Shown here piece after piece: positions 1-8,725 of a stretch of 64,000 bases of DNA. The notes beneath the pieces are model-generated. The model was given only the letters and a program-made list of their open reading frames with translations, was not told the origin of the DNA and made no database searches. The stretch comes from Saccharomonospora sp. CUA-673 (GTDB lineage: Bacteria; Actinomycetota; Actinomycetes; Mycobacteriales; Pseudonocardiaceae). Position 1 is the stretch's first letter. Every line of letters starts with the position of its first letter. Location of the stretch: the NCBI RefSeq assembly GCF_001942305.1, contig NZ_MKKE01000044.1:62001-126000 (forward strand). The letters run 5' to 3'. The translations under genes were made by a program, and so were the position numbers.

Positions 1-186
1 GAACCGGTCGCCGCTTGACAGCTAGGAAGACCGGAGGTGTTCGTCGTGGCTCCTGTTCCAGGGGCTCCTGGTCCCAGGTCCGGCATTGCCCCCAGTCGAG
101 TGCATGGTCCGGGCTCATCCCACATGTGTGCTCACGACGGGTGGCGGTTCCGAACGCGCCCCACGCTTGCTCCGATCCCCTCGCAG

Positions 187-684
187 TCAGGACTGTTTGT
201 GATCGTGTGGTTGGTGTTGGGTGAGCATGGTTTGGAGGTCGGTATCGCGGCTGTGCGCGGCGAAGTGGTCGTGATCGACGATGAGGAACAGGGCCGTGGC
301 GGTGAACCGGGTGATGCGGTCGTGGCCGGTGCCGGTGGCTTCCAGGTGGAGCTGCCTGCCCTGCTGGTGTTGCAGGCGCGCGGTGATGCGGTGGGGTTGG
401 TCGAGGGGCACGGGCGCCAGGTAGTCGACGGTCAAGGTGCGTGTGACCGCGATCTCTTGTACGAGGTAGAGGACGAACCCGAACAGGTCGTCGCAGGCCA
501 TCGAGATTGCCCCGCCATGGGCCAGGCCCGGGGCGCCGCGATGGCGTGTGTCGAAAGTGATATCGGTGAATACGGCGTCACCATCGCGGTAGACGGCCAA
601 GCACAGCCCGGCCGGGTTGTCCGGACCACAGCCCAGACACTGTGAATGGTGCGGTGGCAGCGGGGTGAGTGCGGGATCAGTCAT
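187..684 (-). CDS. PaaI/hotdog-fold thioesterase family protein
   Basis: 165-residue protein of the hotdog thioesterase type. An N-terminal CxxC stretch (QCLGCGPDNPAG) is followed by HGGAISMACDD, the usual PaaI-like active-site helix, and a beta-rich C-terminal half. Such enzymes hydrolyse small acyl-CoA thioesters in the cytoplasm; the substrate is not visible. The ATG at 684 lies inside the last codons of the upstream TetR gene (8-base overlap), so the two are probably co-transcribed and translationally coupled. A longer frame runs upstream, but it overlaps the regulator and lacks family features. Confidence 0.75.
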   Translation of the reverse strand: MTDPALTPLPPHHSQCLGCGPDNPAGLCLAVYRDGDAVFTDITFDTRHRGAPGLAHGGAISMACDDLFGFVLYLVQEIAVTRTLTVDYLAPVPLDQPHRITARLQHQQGRQLHLEATGTGHDRITRFTATALFLIVDHDHFAAHSRDTDLQTMLTQHQPHDHKQS

Positions 685-1354
685 CGGGTGTTCGCCTTTC
701 GAGTGCAAGATCAGCCGGTGGCGTCGGGGGCCTACCGGCTCTCCGGGTGGTGGCGGCGAACTGAGCGGCGACGACCTCGATGATGTCCTGGCGGCTGACC
801 GGGAGCTCGCCGGTGAGCCAGGCCATGAGCAGTTCGGCGAGGCCGCCGGTGAGTAAGAGCCCGGCGATCTGGTCATGCGGTGGTGACAGCGCGTCGGCGC
901 CGTGCAGGGCGCGGGCTTGGGAGGCGATCAACTGGGCGAACTCGTGCAGGAGTTCGTGTCGGCGGGCGCGCAACGGGTCGGCGACGGCGGATTCCAGCAT
1001 GGCCACGCGGCCGATACGCGGATCGTCGGTGACCAGGTCGACGAACGCGGTAATCGCCGCTGTGGCTTTCGTGTACGGGTCACCGTCGGTGGCGGCCAGC
1101 GCGCGCAACCCGAGATCGCGGACCTGCGCCGCGATCCGGTCCAGCACCGCCAGCAGCAACTCATCACGGTGAGCGAAACTCTCGTAGAAGTAGCGCTCGG
1201 TCAGTCCTGCCCGCGAGCAGACGGCGGTCATCGTGGTCTGCTGCCATCCGTGGGTGCCCAACAGATCGAGCCCGGCCTCCAACAGTTGTTCACGCCGCTG
1301 CTCACGCCGCTGCTGGGCACTGACACCCCGATAGCTGCGTTTCGGCTCCGCCAC
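677..1354 (-). CDS. TetR-family transcriptional regulator
   Basis: About 225 residues. The N-terminal helix-turn-helix carries TTMTAVCSRAGLTERYFYESFAHRDELL, which is typical of TetR recognition helices; the rest is the all-helical ligand and dimer domain. The GTG at 1354 is preferred because an upstream in-frame ATG at 1390 lies within a palindromic operator candidate (1379-1396). It probably represses itself and the overlapping thioesterase gene. The ligand is unknown. Confidence 0.8.
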   Translation of the reverse strand: MAEPKRSYRGVSAQQRREQRREQLLEAGLDLLGTHGWQQTTMTAVCSRAGLTERYFYESFAHRDELLLAVLDRIAAQVRDLGLRALAATDGDPYTKATAAITAFVDLVTDDPRIGRVAMLESAVADPLRARRHELLHEFAQLIASQARALHGADALSPPHDQIAGLLLTGGLAELLMAWLTGELPVSRQDIIEVVAAQFAATTRRAGRPPTPPADLALERRTPDD

Positions 1355-1364
1355 AGACCCATCT

Positions 1365-1414
1365 TGACATACATGCCTGTCAGAAATCATTCTGACCGTA
1401 GTTACTGTCAGAAT
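1365..1414. promoter_or_regulatory. TetR operator candidate
   Basis: Just upstream of the TetR gene are a perfect 7-bp-arm palindrome, GTCAGAA-ATCA-TTCTGAC (1379-1396), a second overlapping inverted repeat TGACA/TGTCA (1365-1382), and a further CTGTCAGAAT copy at 1405-1414. Repeated palindromic half-sites immediately before a TetR gene are the usual autoregulatory layout. Confidence 0.6.
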
Positions 1415-1540
1415 TTGAGTGGTCCATAGCGGAGGCGATACCCGTGGGCACAACGCAGGGCTCCGACAGCGCCCGGGCGGGCCACCGCGCCCTGCCCTGC
1501 TCGCTCACGCGGTTGGCATCACGCCTGCCGGAGGTGATCG

Positions 1541-1804
1541 ATGATGGCAACCGCTTCTGACTCCGCGACCGGTACCGCCGAACCGGGGACTGGGCGCACC
1601 CGGTGGCGTCGGTTTGCTGGATTGCTGACACCGGTGCTACTGGCCGTCGCGTTGATGTTCGTCGGGGTGCTGACCGGGTCACTACCGATCTCGGTCGCAG
1701 CCGAGGGCCTAATGCTTCAGAACACGAACACCCTCACGGCCGAAGGCCCCGAGATCCGGATCAAGCCGGTGGGCACTCGTCGTGTGGGTGGTGGTCAGCG
1801 GTGA
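1541..1804 (+). CDS. Small single-pass membrane protein
   Basis: 87 residues with one predicted membrane helix at about 26-50 (LLTPVLLAVALMFVGVLTG...). A strong ribosome binding site, GGAGGTGA, precedes the ATG at 1541; an adjacent ATG at 1544 is equally possible. Its stop overlaps the GTG of the DUF2637 gene by four bases (GTGA), so the pair is coupled. No family recognised; the partnership with DUF2637 suggests a role in an integrated plasmid-like element. Confidence 0.55.
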   Translation: MMATASDSATGTAEPGTGRTRWRRFAGLLTPVLLAVALMFVGVLTGSLPISVAAEGLMLQNTNTLTAEGPEIRIKPVGTRRVGGGQR

Positions 1805-2559
1805 CCGTCGAGCGGAACAACACTGGAACGCCTCGGCGGAGCCGGGCGCTGTGGCTTCAGAGCACGTGTGTTGCTCTGGTCTGCCTCGGCGCGGCCTACG
1901 CCTCGTATCGGCATGGGCGTGAGTTTGCGCTGCGGTTCGGCGCGGATGAGATCATGGCCGCGATCTGGCCGCTGATCGTGGACGGCATGGTGCTCACGGC
2001 CACCGTCGAGCTGTGGAAAACCGGACATGGCCACCGCGACAGCGGCCGGTGGTCGGCTTGGGCTGCCTTCTTGTTCGGAGTCACCTTGTCGTTGTGCGCC
2101 AATGTGGCCGCTGCCCCGGAGCTGAGCGTGTTCGCGGTCACCGTGGCCGCGTGTCCGCCGCTGGCGTTGCTGCTGTCGGTCGAGTTGCTGAACCGGGCGC
2201 TCAAGCGCCACCGCGCCGAGACCGCCAGCGAGACCAGTACCGAGACCAGCGAGACGGGGAGCGAGACCGCGTCGCCAGTCCGGCTCGCGGTGGTCTCGGG
2301 CGAGTCCCGCTCGATGGAGCAGCCGACGGCGGAGCAGAGAATGTGGGCGTATCACCAGACGGAGCGTGCCAAGGGCCGCACGCCGACCGGCGCGGAGCTG
2401 GATCGCGTGGCGGGAACGAACAATTACGGGCGTCGGGTGCTGCGCCGGTGGCGTCAGGCTGGGTGGATCGCTGAGAACGGCACGCCGCCGGGCGGGCGGG
2501 CGAATGTGGGGGCCGTTGGGGACTCCCAGCCGGTTCCTGCGCTCGCGGCAGGCGCGTGA
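1801..2559 (+). CDS. DUF2637 domain membrane protein
   Basis: 252 residues starting at the GTG that overlaps the preceding stop. The first 130 residues hold four hydrophobic segments with the DUF2637 signature (WPLIVDGMVLTATVELW). A Thr/Ser/Glu-rich linker and a C-terminal winged-helix-like segment (AYHQTERAKGRTPTGAEL...) follow. DUF2637 proteins are common on actinobacterial conjugative plasmids and integrative elements, next to transfer genes. No transfer ATPase or replication gene is visible here, so this may be a remnant. Confidence 0.75.
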   Translation: MTVERNNTGTPRRSRALWLQSTCVALVCLGAAYASYRHGREFALRFGADEIMAAIWPLIVDGMVLTATVELWKTGHGHRDSGRWSAWAAFLFGVTLSLCANVAAAPELSVFAVTVAACPPLALLLSVELLNRALKRHRAETASETSTETSETGSETASPVRLAVVSGESRSMEQPTAEQRMWAYHQTERAKGRTPTGAELDRVAGTNNYGRRVLRRWRQAGWIAENGTPPGGRANVGAVGDSQPVPALAAGA

Positions 2560-2600
2560 GGGCGCCCGCTCCGGGCGCTCCGAGAGGCGACCCCGCTGGG

Positions 2601-3809
2601 CTATATGTTCTGCACGCCTGCCCAGGTGGCTAGTCGTGCGACCGGATCGGCTCGGCGGCGGGCGCGGGCGAGGGTGCGAATGGTTTCGTGGACCATTGGG
2701 TGGTATTTGGCCTGCTGTGGCGCGGTTTCCTTGGCCTTGTACAGGCTGCGGGTGGCTTTGTCGTGGTCGCCGTGCAGCAGGAAGCCGCGCGCTACGTCGA
2801 TCCAGTGGTGTCCGGCGCGTTCGCGCTGGGTGTGCGGCGGAATGTCGAACCGTTCGGCGCGCTTGACGGCCTCGGTGCCGTTCATCGCCTCGACCGCGAG
2901 ACCGACAGACCAGATGTTGACGTTGGTCGGGCCGAAGCACAGGCGGTAGTCGTCGCGGTCGCTGCCGAGGCGCTGGGCTGCCTCGTTGGCTTCGTTCCAG
3001 TGGTCGTCTGCGGTCGCCAAGTCGCCGGAGCGGGCGGCGGCGAGTCCTGACTTGAGGTGCAGGTTTCCCCACACAGCGATGGCGGGCGCGTCGCTGCCTC
3101 GAATGCGGTCGGCGATGCGTGCCCGGCTCTGGTCGAGCAGGCGCAGGGCGCTGTTCCAGTCGGCCGCGCCGATCATTTCGCCCGCGCGCTGGTAGTGCCC
3201 GACCAGCACGGCCAGCTCGTCGCCGCTTTGTTCGGCGGCCCACTCGTAGCGGTCCACGGCCAGCGAGGCGAGATCGATGTAGCCGAGCTTGTAGGCGGCC
3301 TGGCTGGCCGCATAGTACGCCTCCGCCAACAGCCAGTACGCGCGCTCCTGCTCGGCGTCGGTGCAGCTCCAGACCTTCGCGCGCAGTTCGGAGAGCAGGC
3401 CAGGTAGTTCCGCCCCGAGGGCGTCCAGGTTGACGGCGTGCCGGTGCTGGGAAGCCTGCGCGACAGCGGCTGTCAGCTCGTCCATCGAACGCGGACGGAT
3501 GGCCTCGTCGGGTGGAATGGAGTAGGCGGCCAGCTCGCGGCGCAGCGGCGGGATCGTGGCGTGTATCCGGTGTTCGGCGCGGCTGCTGCGGTGCTCGAAC
3601 GGCTGGCCCAGCAGGTCGGCAACCCCAGTGTTGAGCGCTCGCGCGACGGCGGAGACGAACGCGGGCGAGGCAGGAGCCCGCCCCTGCTCGACCTTGCGCA
3701 CGAGCGAGGCGGACACGTTCGCCCGTTGGGACAGCTGGTTCTGCGTCAGCCCAGCGAGCTTGCGCGCCTCGGCAACCCGCTGTGCTACACCGCCTTCTGG
3801 CTGGTCCAT
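2601..3809 (-). CDS. XRE-family regulator with TPR-like C-terminus
   Basis: 402 residues. An N-terminal helix-turn-helix (about 9-65: LAGLTQNQLSQRANVSASLVRKVEQGR) is followed by a long alpha-helical region resembling the TPR-like sensor domains of actinobacterial XRE regulators. The ATG at 3809 is chosen over one at 3824 because GGAGG sits eight bases before it. It is divergent from the small genes at 3976-5087 and may control them. Confidence 0.75.
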   Translation of the reverse strand: MDQPEGGVAQRVAEARKLAGLTQNQLSQRANVSASLVRKVEQGRAPASPAFVSAVARALNTGVADLLGQPFEHRSSRAEHRIHATIPPLRRELAAYSIPPDEAIRPRSMDELTAAVAQASQHRHAVNLDALGAELPGLLSELRAKVWSCTDAEQERAYWLLAEAYYAASQAAYKLGYIDLASLAVDRYEWAAEQSGDELAVLVGHYQRAGEMIGAADWNSALRLLDQSRARIADRIRGSDAPAIAVWGNLHLKSGLAAARSGDLATADDHWNEANEAAQRLGSDRDDYRLCFGPTNVNIWSVGLAVEAMNGTEAVKRAERFDIPPHTQRERAGHHWIDVARGFLLHGDHDKATRSLYKAKETAPQQAKYHPMVHETIRTLARARRRADPVARLATWAGVQNI

Positions 3810-3975
3810 GCGCGCGACCTCCATCCCTCGGTCGTGTCCTGCACACGATGCTACGGAGTCAGTCCACCGCCGTTGGCCATGATCTCCGATCTTGTCACCT
3901 CTTTGTCACTTTGCGCAGGACCGTACCCATAGCGTCACCACCGTACGCCGGAAGATCACAAGTACGGAGGGCGCG

Positions 3976-4233
3976 ATGACCACGGCGAAGCGGCCCAGTA
4001 CACGGCGGCCTACCAGGCGGAATGTCGGCTGCACCGACGGGCTCCAGCGTCCCAGGACGGTATCCCTCTACACCGAGCGTGAGGGCGAGCGCGTGGTGCT
4101 GCTGGCCCCGCCCGGCGAAGCCGCGCTGATGACTCCCGCCGCTGCTCGCGAGCTGGCGAGTCACCTGGACGAGCAGGCCCGAACGATTGAGACGCGACGG
4201 CACGCACGGGTGCTGCCGTTCCCGTGCCGCTGA
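3976..4233 (+). CDS. Small hypothetical protein
   Basis: 85 residues, Arg-rich at the N-terminus, with a C-terminal helix ([21 protein letters not shown]). GGAGGG lies just before the ATG at 3976. Proteins of this size and pattern often sit beside XRE regulators in actinomycetes. The function is not recognised. Confidence 0.55.
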   Translation: MTTAKRPSTRRPTRRNVGCTDGLQRPRTVSLYTEREGERVVLLAPPGEAALMTPAAARELASHLDEQARTIETRRHARVLPFPCR

Positions 4234-4350
4234 ACCCGCTCGACCGGGGCGCACCCCCGAACGGCCCGGCCGAGTACCAGCGGCGGCGGCCCTGTCGCCG
4301 GCCCCGACCTCCGACAGGGCCGCCGCCTTCCACCAGGAAGCGATACAGCG

Positions 4351-4713
4351 ATGACACCACCAGTTACCAGCGAGGAAACGCCCCACATCACGGCGATCGA
4401 GCGCAGCATGAACGTCGGGTTCCGATTCGTGAACCTGCGCGCTCCCGATGGCGGTGCGGTGGAGGCGATCTACGCCGAGCGCTGGACGCCGCAGGGTGCG
4501 GTGGAGACCTACACGCTGCGAGGGATGACCGAAGCGATCGCGGCCCGGTTCCGCGCCGAGGACTACCCGGAGGGAGACCCGCTGTGGGAAACGACCGGCA
4601 CGGTCGCCGAGGTCATCACCGCGCTCCTGGAACTGCCTCCCCACGGTGCGCCCGGAGCACCAAGCACGGCCCGGCACGCCTCCAGTTCCCTCTGGGTGCC
4701 TGGTGCCCGGTGA
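4351..4713 (+). CDS. Hypothetical protein
   Basis: 120-residue soluble acidic protein with no recognised domain. Its stop overlaps the GTG of the next gene by four bases (GTGA), which supports both reading frames and an operon. The context is a run of small accessory genes divergent from an XRE regulator. Confidence 0.5.
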   Translation: MTPPVTSEETPHITAIERSMNVGFRFVNLRAPDGGAVEAIYAERWTPQGAVETYTLRGMTEAIAARFRAEDYPEGDPLWETTGTVAEVITALLELPPHGAPGAPSTARHASSSLWVPGAR

Positions 4714-5087
4714 AAGCGGCCATGAGTCCGCTGTCCCCGCAGGCTGCCGAAGACTTGGGCCGACGCCTGCACGCCGAAGGCTTCCAGCCGCTCCCCGATG
4801 CCGACGACGGCACGTTGAGCGGCACCCGGCTATGGCGGGTGCGCGCCGGATACGTCGAGTACCTGGCGCTGCGGCCCAACGGCTTGGCCCACGCCGTACG
4901 CGCCGAAGCGCGGTTCGACTACCGCCACCCCACCGAGCACGGCCGCATCGTGGAGCACGGATCCGGCTACGCGGTCAACGCCCTGGACTGGCTGTTGACC
5001 ACCAGCAACCCCCACACCAGCTCGTGGCGGCGGCCCTACGTCGCCGCGCCGCCCGGCTGGCCCACGGATGACGCGGACGGTCGCTGA
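4710..5087 (+). CDS. Hypothetical protein
   Basis: 125 residues from the GTG overlapping the previous stop; an ATG at 4722 is an alternative. The sequence alternates strand- and helix-like segments and includes YVEYLALRPNGLAHAVRAE. No family recognised. It is the last plus-strand gene before the terminator that separates this group from the convergent lasso operon. Confidence 0.5.
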   Translation: MKAAMSPLSPQAAEDLGRRLHAEGFQPLPDADDGTLSGTRLWRVRAGYVEYLALRPNGLAHAVRAEARFDYRHPTEHGRIVEHGSGYAVNALDWLLTTSNPHTSSWRRPYVAAPPGWPTDDADGR

Positions 5088-5174
5088 CCAGCACGCCGTC
5101 CGCACACCCAGGACTCCGAGTGGCACTTGCCCGCAACGATGCGCGCATTCACCCACCGCCACTCGGTTCACGAG

Positions 5175-5203
5175 GGGGCGGGGAAGAAGGACTTCCCCGC
5201 CCC
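5175..5203. terminator. Bidirectional hairpin terminator
   Basis: Perfect 12-bp stem GGGGCGGGGAAG / CTTCCCCGCCCC with a 5-base loop. It lies between the plus-strand hypothetical gene ending at 5087 and the minus-strand methyltransferase ending at 5224, where a terminator shared by convergent units is expected. Confidence 0.8.
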
Positions 5204-5223
5204 TTCCGTGCTGCGGTCTCCGC

Positions 5224-6210
5224 CTAGTAGCGCAGGGACGGACGCCACCCGTCGTCGGCTGCGGTGAACGCCACGGTGGCGGCGTCGTATCCGGGCTGGC
5301 CCGCCCGCTCCCAGGCATCGCGGATGCCGCGCAGGGTGGCCAGCGCTGCCGCTGTGCCGCACGCGGCCACCGAGCCGTCGCGCAGTACCAGCACGGCGCT
5401 GTCACTGGTGGTGAAGCCGAAGCCTTGCCCGGTGCCGGTGCTGGCGCTGATCGGCGTGCCGTCGCTGAGGGTTCCCAGCATGTAGGCGGTGAACTCCCGC
5501 CAGCAGGCGGGATCGATCCATTCCGGTTGTGGTTCGGCGGCGGCGAGCTGGCGCGTGATCGCGTCCGCCTGCTCAGGCGGGACGCTGTGGCCGCTGATGC
5601 TGATCCACGCGCGCTCGCCCGCCTCGGTAGTGACGATGCTGTCCACGTAGCGCAACGGCTGACCGAAGTCAGTCACCGGTTCGGGAGTCATCTCGATGAA
5701 GCTGCCCGGCTGGGCGCTGGCCTCGGCGGGCTTGCCGTGCTCGATCCGGCACCGGATGACCGCGTGCGCGTTCGCGATATCGGCGATCTTGACCGGGGTC
5801 ACGATGACCGCGCGGTGAGCGGATTGCCGCACCCAGGGTTCCGGCAGGACATGCGGGGTGGTCCATCCGATGATGCGATCGTATGGAGCCCCGTTTTCCC
5901 GCCCCGTGGTGCCGTCGGCGTGGTGAATCTCGACGTGAGTATTTCCGGATTTCTTGTGCAAATCGGCGGCGCGGGTAACCAATTCTTGGTCTACGTCCAC
6001 CGAGACCACATACCCTGATGCGCCGACTTTTTCCGCGAGCACGGCGGCGGTGTATCCGGTACCGGTGCCGATCTCCAACACGCGCATTCCCGGCTCAATA
6101 TCGGCCAGCGCAACCATGTCCGCGATCCTGGCAGGGCTACTGCTTTGGGGAATGGTCTCACCGGTGTGGGCGTCGGTGGTCCAGTATTCGTAGTCAATCG
6201 CGGTGGTCAC
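5224..6210 (-). CDS. PIMT-type methyltransferase of the lasso cluster
   Basis: 328 residues related to protein-L-isoaspartate O-methyltransferases. The N-terminal part has the family's SSSPARIADM segment, followed by VLEIGTGTGYTAAVLA (SAM motif I). Housekeeping PIMTs are about 210 residues; this one has a roughly 110-residue C-terminal extension, as in RiPP-associated PIMTs. Its GTG start overlaps the B2 stop by four bases (GTGA), so it is the last gene of the lasso operon. PIMT homologues in lasso clusters methylate a ring aspartate that then cyclises to aspartimide. The precursor here has the matching DTAD. Substrate assignment is inference from context. Confidence 0.85.
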   Translation of the reverse strand: MTTAIDYEYWTTDAHTGETIPQSSSPARIADMVALADIEPGMRVLEIGTGTGYTAAVLAEKVGASGYVVSVDVDQELVTRAADLHKKSGNTHVEIHHADGTTGRENGAPYDRIIGWTTPHVLPEPWVRQSAHRAVIVTPVKIADIANAHAVIRCRIEHGKPAEASAQPGSFIEMTPEPVTDFGQPLRYVDSIVTTEAGERAWISISGHSVPPEQADAITRQLAAAEPQPEWIDPACWREFTAYMLGTLSDGTPISASTGTGQGFGFTTSDSAVLVLRDGSVAACGTAAALATLRGIRDAWERAGQPGYDAATVAFTAADDGWRPSLRY

Positions 6211-6653
6211 TGCGTGGTTTCTCCTGTCTGGTCGGACGGTACGGTCAGAATCGTGCGGTAGGTGGGCATAGTGTCACTCTCAGCGATCGGGACTCCGGCC
6301 GTGTCAGCGAGCCAGGCGTGCATGGCGATCGGGGGAGTCTGCCGCACGCCCAGGCACCAGGTCACCCGGCGGCGACGTGCTGCGAGCAGGACCAACCCAG
6401 CGAGTGAACGTTCCAAGCACGCGATCCGGAAGGGCAGCCAGGCCGCTGCCGCGTCGACCGCGTGCAGCGCTCGCGCCGCCTCGCCTCGGGTGGCTTGGCG
6501 CCCGCCGCTGATGCGGCGGATGAACCCCGTGACCCGGCCGAACGGCAGCGAGGTCACAGCGACCCGCACCATCGTGACCACGAGGGCTGCGGCGAGGGTG
6601 CGGACACGTCCAGGCCGGATCGTTGTCGGCGGCGAGGCCATCGGCGTACTCAT
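6207..6653 (-). CDS. Lasso peptide leader peptidase (B2, transglutaminase-like)
   Basis: 148 residues of the lasso B2 family, which removes the leader before macrolactam formation. The catalytic triad is visible: Cys79 in RIACLERS, His112 in MHAWLAD and Asp117 shortly after. The start at 6653 is preferred because it overlaps the upstream RRE gene stop as ATGA; an in-frame ATG at 6662 also exists. It sits between the RRE gene and the methyltransferase in one overlapping operon. Confidence 0.9.
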   Translation of the reverse strand: MSTPMASPPTTIRPGRVRTLAAALVVTMVRVAVTSLPFGRVTGFIRRISGGRQATRGEAARALHAVDAAAAWLPFRIACLERSLAGLVLLAARRRRVTWCLGVRQTPPIAMHAWLADTAGVPIAESDTMPTYRTILTVPSDQTGETTQ

Positions 6654-6916
6654 GACTGCCACCGGATGAGCTGGGCGTCGTGCAGCGTGCCCGCCAGCAT
6701 GGCCAGGTCAGACCGGGCTCGCTCACCGGGGATGCCGTATCGGTTCGCGACGGCCTCGGCAACCTGATCCGCATCACCGTCCGATTCCACGATCGCGGTC
6801 CACATCGCCGCCGCTGTCGGATTCGCGCGGAACACTTTTCCTGTGGGCGAGACCGCGAAGAGGGAACCGTCATCGAGGATGGTTGTGTGCACGCCGGGTT
6901 CGGCGGTGATTCGCAT
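6650..6916 (-). CDS. Lasso peptide RRE protein (B1, PqqD-like)
   Basis: 88-residue PqqD-like RiPP recognition element. It has the beta-hairpin start ending in a SPTGKVFRANPTAAAMW-type strand and helix, then a helical C-terminus. These proteins bind the leader, especially a YxxP motif, and deliver the precursor to the B2 peptidase. It starts one base after the cyclase stop. The precursor carries the matching leader motif. Confidence 0.9.
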   Translation of the reverse strand: MRITAEPGVHTTILDDGSLFAVSPTGKVFRANPTAAAMWTAIVESDGDADQVAEAVANRYGIPGERARSDLAMLAGTLHDAQLIRWQS

Positions 6917-6917
6917 G

Positions 6918-8717
6918 TTACGACCTTTCCGCTGTGTCCCTGTCTTCGTTGGCGCGCAGCCATAATTCCGTGCCGATCACCGCATCGAATGCGGCCAGCC
7001 GGATGCTCTGCCCGTTGACCCCACGGTCCAGCGCGGATATCAGTGTGTATCGATCGAGAATCCCGGCTTCGGCGAGTCGCGAGTTGTGGATCAGCTCGCG
7101 CAACGTGTCGGCGTTGGCTCGCAATCCCTGATACGCGGAAGTCGTGTAGTCGCCTTTTGTCCGTCGTTCGAGCACGCTTGCCGGGACGGTGCCGTTCATC
7201 GCGTGCCGAAGCAGCGGCTTGGCCTGCTCAGGCGTGGTCCGCTGCCACGCGGGCACCGACCAGCACGCGCGGACCACGCCGTCATCCAGGTACGGGGCGT
7301 GATGGTTGACCGACCACTGTGCGGCCACGTCGGCGTCCAAGCGCTGCTGTCGCGCGAAGGCGTTCAGCGCGAGGAAGGCCGACGAGTCCCCGATGCCCAT
7401 CCGGCCCGGCACGCTCGCGTGCGTGTGGGTGTCGGCGTGCGTGCGCAACATGCGCGCCACGGCGGCGCGTCCCTCGTGGGTTGCCCACTCGGCCGCCGCG
7501 CCGACCTGGAACCAGGAGACCAGCCCCGCCCATCCACGCCCGGCTCGTGTACCCGTGATGAGCTGGTCAGCGGCGACACAGCACGCCTGCCCGTAGCTGG
7601 TGCCACGCAACGCCACGGCCGCGCGGAGCAGGGCATGCGGCGCTTGGTGGCGCAGCCGCGCCCATCCGACGGCGTGTCGCCACAGCGTCCGCGCCTGCCG
7701 AGGTGAGGCCAGATCGGCGAGATAGGCCGGGGTCGCCAGCAGCACACCATCCCCACCATCGCCGGACAGGTGCACATCGGAGCCCTCGGCGCGGACCTGC
7801 TGCATCCACCAGCGCTCCCGCGCACTGGTCGTCGCGCCGAGCCACGGTTCGTCGGTGCGCGGCACACGGTTCAGCTCCGCGTACGGCAGCAGCGCCGGAG
7901 GCTCGGCGACAACGTGATGCCGCAGGCCGGGCACCTCCCGTGCTGCTCGGGCCGCCACGTCGGCGTCGTCCACGCCCTCGGTAGCGACCGTCAACGCGGG
8001 CAATTCATCCACCAGACGCGAAGCCAGGACCGCGAGCGTGGACGAGTCCAAGCCCCCGGACAAGTCCGCGGTCGGACGGCCCGCGGTGCAGACGCGGCTG
8101 CGCACTGCGCAATCCAGCGCCTCGGACAAGGCCGGGGCGCTGTCTTCCACGGTTCGCGCTCGCGCGGGCAGCACCACCCGGCACGCCTGCGTGGTCCCAC
8201 CGTCGCTGGCGACCCGCATCGTCCAGCCCGGCCGGAGCGCATTCACGCCCTGCCACGGAGTCCCCGTCCACCACACGTCCGCTGCCCCCGGCACCAGCAA
8301 GTGCGCCGCCAACCAGTCCCAGTCCAGCCCAGCACTCCCAGCCAGCGGGCGCGCGTGCGATCCCGCCACGAGACCATCGCGGGACGCACGCGGGTAGTAC
8401 ACCGGGCGCTGACCAGCCAAATCGCCCGTGATCAGCAACTCATCGCCCCGCGCCGCGAGTGCGACGCGGCTGCCGTCGACACGCTGCAAGGCGTCTACCT
8501 GGCCAGCGGCAATCTCACGCGCTACCCGGCGCAGCTCCGCATCGTTCGCCGGACAGGAGCCGAGTAACACCAGGTCACATCCAGCAACGCTCACACGCCG
8601 TACTCCGTGACCGGGTGCGACCCGGCCGTGCCACAGTCGCCACTGCCTAGCGATGGTCAGGCACGGCCGGTCGCACTCAGGCAGGGAATACTCGTGCGAG
8701 CCGAGTATCCACCACAT
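6918..8717 (-). CDS. Lasso peptide cyclase (C, asparagine synthetase-like)
   Basis: 599 residues. The N-terminal region is a degenerate glutaminase-like domain without the catalytic Cys2. The C-terminal half is an asparagine synthetase ATP-pyrophosphatase domain with DLSGGLDSSTLA and HLSGDGGDGVL. Lasso cyclases adenylate the ring acid side chain and join it to the core N-terminus. It starts eight bases after the precursor stop, in standard A-C-B1-B2 order. No ABC transporter or isopeptidase gene follows. Confidence 0.92.
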   Translation of the reverse strand: MWWILGSHEYSLPECDRPCLTIARQWRLWHGRVAPGHGVRRVSVAGCDLVLLGSCPANDAELRRVAREIAAGQVDALQRVDGSRVALAARGDELLITGDLAGQRPVYYPRASRDGLVAGSHARPLAGSAGLDWDWLAAHLLVPGAADVWWTGTPWQGVNALRPGWTMRVASDGGTTQACRVVLPARARTVEDSAPALSEALDCAVRSRVCTAGRPTADLSGGLDSSTLAVLASRLVDELPALTVATEGVDDADVAARAAREVPGLRHHVVAEPPALLPYAELNRVPRTDEPWLGATTSARERWWMQQVRAEGSDVHLSGDGGDGVLLATPAYLADLASPRQARTLWRHAVGWARLRHQAPHALLRAAVALRGTSYGQACCVAADQLITGTRAGRGWAGLVSWFQVGAAAEWATHEGRAAVARMLRTHADTHTHASVPGRMGIGDSSAFLALNAFARQQRLDADVAAQWSVNHHAPYLDDGVVRACWSVPAWQRTTPEQAKPLLRHAMNGTVPASVLERRTKGDYTTSAYQGLRANADTLRELIHNSRLAEAGILDRYTLISALDRGVNGQSIRLAAFDAVIGTELWLRANEDRDTAERS

Positions 8718-8725
8718 GCCGCCGC

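Noticed and set aside
37-645. Long plus-strand frame opposite the thioesterase
   Set aside because: It is antisense to a clear hotdog-fold gene, repetitive in Val/Gly, and has no family features.
1795-3846. Very long minus-strand Arg/Pro-rich frame
   Set aside because: It shadows the DUF2637 and XRE genes in other frames; composition is typical of GC-rich chance frames.
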